A stretch of 64,000 nucleotides of DNA from Nymphaea colorata. Lineage: Eukaryota; Streptophyta; Magnoliopsida; Nymphaeales; Nymphaeaceae. Of the stretch, positions 55,701 through 64,000 are shown piece by piece. A program made the translations under genes and the position numbers. The notes under the pieces are model-generated. The model saw only the letters and a program-made list of their open reading frames with translations, had not been told where the DNA came from and ran no database searches. The DNA lies in contig NC_045140.1 in the NCBI RefSeq assembly GCF_008831285.2, positions 17,358,370-17,422,369 of the forward strand, read 5' to 3'. Within the stretch, counting starts at the first letter, position 1, and each line of letters opens with the position of its first letter.

Positions 55701-58700
55701 ACTGAGCTTGCCTTGATGCCAGCACCTCTGCTCGAAGATCCTCAGGTAGAGCCTCCAAAAAGGTTGGATCTATTGTATTGGTACTTGAGGTGTCATTGTT
55801 AGTATTACCTTGTTCAACTTGATTACCATCCAGCGTGGCTACTTCCACATTCTGTCTAGATGATGGTTCATCTACTCCATTACTAGAAGCAGGCCCAGGA
55901 GCTTGATTATCTACGTTGTCTGCACCATCCATCTCAACATCAGCACTAACATGGAAAGACACAGCTTGACCAAGACTGCCACCGCCAACTTCTAAGCCAG
56001 AATCCAGCAAAGCATAAGTACTAGAATTTGTTTCGACACTAGAAGGCTCATTGCTGCCTTCAAAGTGAAAGACTAGATCATTAGGTTCAGCTCCTGCCTC
56101 GACCTGGACTGCAGGAACTTCTGTTGGTAGATTAGTTGGTGAAAGATCAGGAACTAGATCAGGTAAACTGCCAGAATCACTATCTCCAGTCATAATCTGC
56201 ACACTTTCGGTAGCACTAGAAACAGGTACATCAGGATGCATTAGATTCAGTTCCTGGGCTGGCAAATTTTCTTGTGGCTCACTTGCAGCAATATCAGAAT
56301 TCAAAGTCCCATGGGATAAATGTGCAAGAGACGCATCCTCTGCAGCAGCCGAACTCTCATGATTGAATGATGGAATTGCTACTTCTTGATGCAGACCACC
56401 GCCACCTTGTTCATTTGCAGAAACATCTTCATTTTCTGGACGATTTACAGGATTCAATGGAGGCAACTCCGGAGTTGGCTTACCCTGCAATTCAGAATTC
56501 TCAGATGATTTTACCACGTTAAGACTTTCAGCTGGTGCCAAGCTGCGAAGCTGAGAAATGAATTGCTCCTCAATTGCTTGAGCAAGAGCAGCAGCTTGTC
56601 CGCCAGCTTGAGGCTGACCATCATCTGTCCACCGACCATCACCTGGACCTCTTCTTCCCACAAATGGCAAAGGGTCCACACCTAAGTCAAATAATGAAGG
56701 TCCAGTTCCCATGTAACGGTCACCAAAAAAGTTTGCTGCTGCATGTTCAGTTGGAAGAACTGGAGCATCAAACATATAAAAGTGAGCAACATCAATATTT
56801 CCAACTGAAACCGACCCTACGTCCCTTGCACCTCCAGAAGATGGCCACACTGAAACATTTGTATCACCAGAAAGAGATGACCTTACAAGCAGAGGATGTT
56901 GAAAAGCATTAATGTGATCCAAACCAGACCTCTCAAGGAAAGGTCTGGATCCAGCTTGTCGTCTTCGATCAAGACCACTAGACCGACGAAGACCAAAGAT
57001 ATCATCCACATTCAACCTTTCAAAAGGTTCACCTGCAACATCAATTAGACCACTTGAAGCGCCAGGGCGCCCCAAAACCTGTAAATGGTCTAACCCATCT
57101 AGACCTTCTCGCCATCTAACTTCTATGACACGATTCTCATGGTAATCATCTTCTTCTTCATCCATGATATCATCATTATAGTCATCCCCTAGACCGTTAT
57201 CATCACGATCTTCTACATCAGTATCAGCTAAAGACATCCGAGCACCACCCTCCTCAGCTATATCTTCATCCTCATCTTCATCTTCATCCTCATCTTCCTC
57301 ATCATCATCCCCATCATCACCCATGTCTTCATCATCCTCGTCACCCATGTCGTCAACTGCCCTGTGCTCCACATGGAAAGTCATTCCAACATCTTCTGTG
57401 TGGTGCCCATCTTCCATGTCACCCCTGATGAACTCTACACCACGATCTGAAGAAGGATGAGCATGCACAGTCACCTCCACTTCTATCCTCATCTCCTGTT
57501 CCATAGGTTGATTTTGATTTTCAGCTTGATCTCTTGAATTGGTGGAGGTTTCTCGAGGCGGCTCTTCAGCTTGAACTACATCTGTCTCTTGTTCCTGAGG
57601 ATTTGCAGTTTGATTGTTCTCCATGGGTTCACCATTAGAAAGCACAACTGCTGGATCTTCAGTCCTTTCAGCTGTACTTGAAGACTTTTTCTTATTGATT
57701 CCATCAGTTTTGAACAGCTGGTCACTAGCATTTGCAGCCCTAGTCAAATTTTCCAATGCTTTTAAAATCAGGTTCACTACTTTTGCCGCATCAGGATGAT
57801 CAAGGTCAAGTACCTGAAGAATACCAGTTAATGATTGTACCATCCCACAGTCAATCATAGTTTTTGCTACATCTGGTGAACATCCAGGACCGGGCAGAGT
57901 ACTGGATGATGAGTTCTTTGACAAAATGGAATTCACCAAATCAGCAAAAGCTAAGAGCTTTCTGTTAGGTAGCAATACATTTTTTGTAGAATTGCTTTCC
58001 AAGTTTGAGTATGCAGACAAAGCTTTCACAAGTTCAGCTATCACTCGCCTTCGTCCTTCACTAGAACGACCACACAGCACAACTAAAAACCATGAAGCTT
58101 TTTCTGAGAGCTTGTCCTTCCATTCATCTATAGTTCCAGAATTCTTGTCAGAAGACAATGGAAGTAGCTCATGCAGTACGTGATGCAGCAATCCACCATG
58201 CACTGAACCATCAACTTGACTTGATCCACGCAGTTGACAAATTTCTGAATCCCTCCGCAAAACAACCCCCACAACGTGAACATACATTAGAAGAATCTCA
58301 CTCATCAACTTCAAGACAAAAGTCACTTTTGCCAAGCCAGCAGATCTTTCAGAGGAACGATCACCCTCCAGCTTTACATCATCAATCTTTGATTTACCCT
58401 TTTCCTTAGTTGCAGGTGGATCAATCTCCATAGACACCTCGGAGCCCAAACAGTGCTCATGTTTTCTTGGCAAGGGGTAGCACATTATAATTTCCAAAAG
58501 CTGATCAATAACCTGTGCAAGACTATGAGGAACCCTTTTGTGCCCCTTTGACAATTTCCCAGACCCATCATGGAGCTTGCTGTAGGATTCAGGCATTCGT
58601 ATACCCTCATTTGAAGAACTGCCAGTTCCATTCTCAACACCACCAGCCTTTACCCGGTCTTTTTCCTCCTTCTTCTCCTTCTCCTCCTTCTTCTCCTTGT

Positions 58701-61700
58701 CTTTCTCCTTCAACAGGACAACATATGTTCTTGCTCCTGAAGATTCCAATTGACAAACTGCAGCAGTAGCCCTCATAAACACAGCAGGATCTCTGGAAAT
58801 AACAGGTGCCATGGACGTCAAAAATGTCCTGGTGGAAACACGACCACCATGCCGACTGCTAATGCTTGTCAAAGTTTGCCGTATTTCCATCTCCATAGCA
58901 GTTTGAAGGGTTTGGGGGTCCTCCAGCAGATGCCTTATAATAGCAGATGCTATGCTGTCATACCCTGGAAAGAAACAACTCCTGGGAAGACTGAAAAGAG
59001 CACCTAAGCCTCCATTTTCAAGAAATTGCATTGCTACTGCATGTGATTTTGTTAAACGCGCACATAGTTGCAAAACAGCCTGCATGACAGTAGCAGGCAC
59101 ATGCTGTTTTATGAACTCACAGATAATCACAAGTAGTCTCTGACTCTCCTCAGCAGTAAGATACCCAGTAGACTTTCCCATTATCTTTTCAAAAACATCA
59201 GCTGTTTCTTTCTCCTGACCATCACAGGCTGGTTTCCCTTCCTTACTGGACGTAGAAAGTGACAAAGTAGCATCATCTCCAAAACCATCACCTACTGACC
59301 CTGACTGAGATCTTCCAGGGTTTTCTGAAGAAACCTTTTGCTTCGACTGCAACATGTTATCTAAGATAAGCAATAAGGTAGTTATACACTTCGGGATTAA
59401 AATATCTCCTCTTGAATCATTGCAATGCTTGAAGTTCGTCAAAATATCCAACACAACTGGAATAAGACCATTCTCTGCTGCAATTCCTCGAGTAGTACTA
59501 TCTTCGCTAAGAAGTAGAGCTAAAATATGAGAAATTGCAGATAATGCACCAGTTTCCTTGGAGAAGTCCATAGGACAAAGCTTCAAACTCCGAATCAGAT
59601 ATGACACCACTCTTGGACGATCTTCACATTTATTCCGGTTACAAAGGGTTACAAGCAAGTCGGTCAATGGAAAGGCAACAGAATCACTGCTTTCAAACAC
59701 TTTCATGGATGCAGACAGAATATCATCAATAGGAGGAAGCTCAGCCCCTCTCTCTTCTGCTGGAACATCTCTCATGACATCGCCATTATCCTCCTTAGAT
59801 ACATCTGATGTGTTGCCCAATGACAATGCAAGAGCCCGCGCTAGTTCATCATCCTCCTGCAATGGCTCCTCTGCATGGCTAAATAACCATTCCATAGCCA
59901 TCTCAACACTATTTGTCTCAACACGTCTTAATGCTTCTTCTGCCCTGGCCCGACTGAAGCCCATCTCCACTATTGTAGCAATAGCCGAGTCATCAGGAGG
60001 GGGGGCCATTAAACGATGACCTGCACTTGCTGTAACACCATTCCTGCCCTTCTTTATATCTCCCACACCACAGTATACATGAGTAACTATAGAAACAATA
60101 GAGGTGATAAAACTTGGACTGCAACGAGCAAACATGGGATGATTCCAGACAGGAAGAATCACATCAAGAACCTGAGACTGCAACATCCGGACAAAAACTT
60201 CTGGATCCCTAGGAACAGCAAAGAGACCAATTGACAGCCCAGAAGCAACAGGCTGAACAAGCAACTGAGACGCAGATGCTGGTGACAATAGTAAGGAAGA
60301 ATTGACAAAATATTCAAGCATACGACAATAACTTTGCAAGGTATCTAACAACCAAGAATTGTGAGAGAGTTTGTTCCCCTCTACAACATTTTCTTGCACA
60401 GCACTGGGGCCAGGGATGCTGAAAGGCAACGTCCATAGCAACTGACTTGTAGCTTCAAAAGTGGTCAGAAGTTCCTTAAATGTTCCATGTACATAAAAAT
60501 TATTAATCAATGCCGTATTACATAATCGGCGCCTGCCATCAAAAGTCAGAGCGGCCATGTCATCCACAACCTTTCCAAGATATCTACATTTCACCGACAG
60601 GGACATTTCCAGACCACTTAAACCAGGATATCCAGAGTAGCTGAGACTGTCGTGAAAGGTTTTAGCAAGAGCAGTTGCAAGATTCTTAGCAGCAGAACTA
60701 AGTGATCCAGGGTCAGCTCTCCGTCGACTGGGAGCAGAGAAACCCTTAACCAAAGTTGCATGAAAAGAGCGAATGGCAGTAGCTAGTTTATTTAGGACTT
60801 CTGAAATCAAGGCATCAGGACTTTTTCTTTTACTTTCAGGATTGTGAGACGTCTCTGGTGCATTCGAAGAGCCTTCTGAATCAATGTGTGAAGCATCAGC
60901 ATGACGACTATTTCTCCCCCCACGGGCTCTGCTCAGAACTTCATTTCCATGATGCCTTCTACCATGTCTGCTTACACCTTCCCCATGATGAATTACAGAA
61001 AGGAAATCTGATTCTCCACCCCAGCGTGATGCAGAACTGCTCCTGATTGAGACAGGATTGACATATCTGATAAACGAAACAAGATCCTCATCATTTTCTC
61101 TGCCAGAAATATTTGATGTCAAAGAATCCGCAGATCCACCTTCCTGTTCAGCATCCTGCTTCTCATCCGTTTTTGAATCACTCAACAAAGAAAGTTGCCA
61201 AAGTATTTCCTTGAAAATCTTCCCCAGATCCTTCAAAGCATCAGCATCTGCAGAACCCAATTCAGACACCATAGTAGTTGTACCCTTCAATAAAAAATTG
61301 GAGAATGACAGAAGACCTTCCAAACTAGAAAGACATCTCAAAACTTTTGTTTGCTTTGTTACTTCCACATCAACAAGTTGGGTTCCAGCTACAGACAGCA
61401 ATAATTCATTCATCAGCTTGAGATGTTCCTTTAGAAATGCACAAACAGCTCGGGCAAGTGCAGCAGAATGCTGCGGTGAGAAGCTCTTGAAGGCAACGGA
61501 TATGCTTTGACCACTCAAACTGCCAGGAGGAAGTAATGGCAGCGTGAATAATTGCAGAACTGCTTCAATCCCTTTTTTCTCAATGAATATGCGGCAAGTA
61601 TCAGCATTTTGAAGAACATTTTCTAGAAGGCGAGCAACATTGCTTATGCACTCAACAAGGAAGGGCTCAACGTTTGCAAGTGGACCTTCAGTAGATCCCT

Positions 61701-63558
61701 CAACTATTTGATCAGAATTTTCTATCTTGGATGGTGCACCATCATTGGAGGTAATCAATGCCCCCTCTTCTACATCTGTTTCCATTGGCACTGGAGATGG
61801 TGAGGTCACAGATTCCACAGAAAGCAATGAAGATTCACTTCCTGATCCTATCTTTGATATTGAATGTAATATCTCAATCAACATATCCACCCCAGGCGCA
61901 CGAAGAGAAGATGCATGGCGCATCAACTCATCCAACCCTGTAGACAAGGACCCTGGAGTATCACCAGAAAGGGCACGCAAATAAATCCTTGAAGTAAATA
62001 TTTTCACAAAACATCTCAAAGCATTCCGATCCTTTACAGCCTGAAGGCCATTGTTATTTAGGCATAGGGCATCTAGACACTGTGGGATGCAAGATATTGC
62101 TTCTGCAGAGCAAAGTACACCACCCATAATAGCATCCAGAAAAGCACAAGGCAGATCAGCAGAATCTAGGACAGAAAAATAGGTGGGATCCTTGTGAATG
62201 AGATCACTCATGACAGTGGCAGCAAGAGAAAATACACCACCACCAAAATCTTTTGCTCTTCTGAAAATAATGCACAGACATTCTGGTAGTAAACTCTCCT
62301 CTGAGCCATAAATACGAGCAGTGCTACCAGGAGCATAAGTGCCAAGGGATATTGCACGAAGTAATGCCTTCATAAGCAGTCGGCGGTGGTAGGACACCAA
62401 TGACTCTGAGTAAAGAGGCCGAACTTCAAGCTCACTAGAAGTGTCAACAACAGCTTTACCTTTCATATTACTGCCATGGTCATCCTCATTTTTCTTTGAA
62501 CCCTTCTCCACATAGGACACTTCTATTTTCAGCCGTGCAATCGTGTCACCCAAGCCCCCTAAGTCCCTGAATAGTGTCGCAGCAGGATTGCTGTAGTCCA
62601 TAAATGCCTCCAGAATATGAACTGCTGTGCTCACTAAATGTAAATGCTGAGGATTGATGTCTTTAAGCAATGGAAGAAGAGTGGGTATAAAACCAGCTTC
62701 ACGTAGAGCAGAGCAACCTGAGGATGATGATACCAAAACAGTGACAAGAGACAAGAGGGCTTCGGCAAAAACAACAGACCATTTTGAAGACCCAGTCGTA
62801 ATGGAATCAACAGCCTTTTGCATAAGACTTGGTAAGATTCCTCGATGCCCCCCAGATGTCACAACACTTAAAACTGTTGGCTGGCGAGACCTGTCCTGGC
62901 AAAGAGCCACCAAAGACAAAATAGCCAGAATACGAATTTTTTCAGGAACTAGGTCTTCATAACTCAGTAAAGTGACTAGTTCATTAACAAATTCAGGCTC
63001 ATTGCTAAAGAATGCAGTTAGGTCATCAGCATCATTGCTAGCTTGAACAAGCACCACAAACGCATATAGACGAATGCAGATGTACTGCTGACGAGAAGCC
63101 AATGAACCAAATGACCTTGCAAAACGCAATCTCGTCAAGAGCGAAAATCGTAACCGTGGTGGTACTTTATATTCCATGACTAGCTTGTTTAGAAGATCCA
63201 GATCACTCACATGGTGGGAGCCAATGTCTGGCAAGTGAATCACCTGCAGACCTTCTCTCCTCTCTTCTTTACCACCAGTCTCATCAAGTGAGCCACTCGA
63301 TTCATAAAACTCAAAATGAAGAGTAGAGCCTAACTGGTGAGCCACAGAGTCGAATCCATTCTCAGTGGCACATGCAATCAACCCAAGGCCTTCTTCCTTA
63401 CTACCCCATCCTTGTGAGAATGCAAAAAGTCTTGAATTCAAGGTAGGGTCTCTGATAGAACACTTTCCAATTGTTTTCTTTAAAAATGCAGCAAATGTCT
63501 GCAAGCTGGCTTCCACAATATCTGCATCCGTGCAAGCGAGAAGAGAAGAAAGATGTTG
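49713..63558 (-). CDS. UPL1: UPL1/UPL2-type HECT E3 ubiquitin-protein ligase (5' partial)
   Basis: A giant E3 that accepts ubiquitin on a HECT cysteine and passes it to substrates. Twelve minus-strand exons: 63558-55495, 55421-55104, 54678-54477, 54388-54099, 53821-53532, 53372-52241, 52093-51947, 51847-51767, 51226-51001, 50919-50780, 50099-49993, 49815-49713 (TGA); all phases agree, giving about 3,699 residues. In order: armadillo-like N-terminal regions (DUF908/DUF913 type, 63.5-61 kb); a UBA domain ([16 protein letters not shown], about 59.99-59.87 kb); a UIM ([14 protein letters not shown]); a long acidic tract (57.36-57.14 kb); ubiquitin-binding LP motifs ([28 protein letters not shown]); and the C-terminal HECT domain ending EASEGFGFG. 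The catalytic Cys ([12 protein letters not shown]) is present, its codon split by the last intron. Roughly the first 140 residues lie right of the window. UPL1 and UPL2 are close paralogs, so the number is tentative. Confidence 0.93.
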
Positions 63559-64000
63559 CTGCGATTGAGATATAGTGAAACCATAAGAAGATAGCTCAAT
63601 ACATGTAAATTCCCAAACAGCAGCAAAAAAGAGGATGTGCCGATAACATGATGTTGTCCACCTCCAAATAACCTTAGTTTTAAACGAATGAGGAATTAAA
63701 CTACATCACCCCATAAAGATAGCAGGTACCACTGCGATCAGGAAAAGTCCCAGCATAAATTGTTTACAGTCAAGCTCAAACAAACATTCTTGGCTTGAAA
63801 ATGGTTCATGCATATCTACTTCCAGTTGCTAACACTACAAACACGGGATCACCAAAGTTGCAATCTCAATGCTATTCAAGAGAAAATCTAAAACCTCATA
63901 ACATCATTTTTACTCAGATTATTTATCATATTTTTTCATTTGCTTAAACCCATACTTCATAGTTCATACTCATTAAAACCCACACTTCAGTGTGACCACA
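63559..64000 (-). other. Intron of the UPL gene continuing past the window edge
   Basis: On the minus strand this AT-rich stretch ends in ATCGCAG just before the large exon at 63558. No sequence resembling the UPL N-terminus is visible in it, so the upstream exons are outside the window. Confidence 0.65.

Noticed and set aside
59558-60019. Plus-strand open frames inside the large UPL exon (also 61058-61510)
   Set aside because: Shadows of the conserved minus-strand UPL coding sequence, with no domain of their own.

Overview
The window is nuclear DNA from a flowering plant. Its genes are split by GT-AG introns, the intergenic DNA is AT-rich with many (GA/CT)n and (TA)n microsatellites, and the families present are plant-specific or plant-typed: CslE cellulose-synthase-like enzymes, a RIN4/NOI-domain protein, SAWADEE-domain proteins, a UPL1/UPL2-type HECT ligase and a plastid-type indole-3-glycerol-phosphate synthase. 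The species cannot be named from the sequence. I see no bacterial, organellar or viral genes.

Layout from left to right. (1) 505-1649 (+): the last three coding exons of indole-3-glycerol-phosphate synthase; its 5' exons lie left of the window. (2) 3790-8506 (+): a four-exon SAWADEE-domain gene (440 aa) preceded by a diverged duplicate of its first exon. The duplicate has exactly the same length (354 nt) and phase but carries a TGA at codon 4. (3) 10543-14341 (+): an SPT2-type histone chaperone, with a TATA box, a non-coding first exon and nine coding exons (508 aa). (4) 17129-37552 (+): a tandem array of three CslE1-like glycosyltransferase genes, each with eight exons and 729-734 aa, all with intact D / DxD / ED / QxxRW residues. 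(5) 38672-46276 (-): an 80-aa NOI/RIN4-like gene with a 6-nt first coding exon and a first intron of about 7 kb that holds a broken LINE reverse-transcriptase remnant. (6) 49713-63558 (-): most of a UPL1/UPL2 HECT E3 ubiquitin ligase, including an exon of about 8.1 kb; the N-terminal exons lie right of the window.

The genes are functionally unrelated neighbours, as is usual in plants. The exception is the CslE array, which grew by segmental duplication: downstream flanks of copies 1 and 2 are homologous, and copies 2 and 3 share expanded introns and upstream sequence. The most unusual signals are in CslE splicing. Four introns are predicted to start with GC rather than GT, in a copy-specific pattern, and CT-rich microsatellites sit just inside the 5' end of the same three introns in all three copies (nine of nine). 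A second notable signal is the SAWADEE exon pair, which could be a decaying duplicate or an alternative first exon.

I found no evidence of an entirely new biological system. All exon structures were inferred by eye from splice consensus, reading-frame phase and comparison between paralogs or with family sequence as I remember it. No transcript evidence or database search was available.
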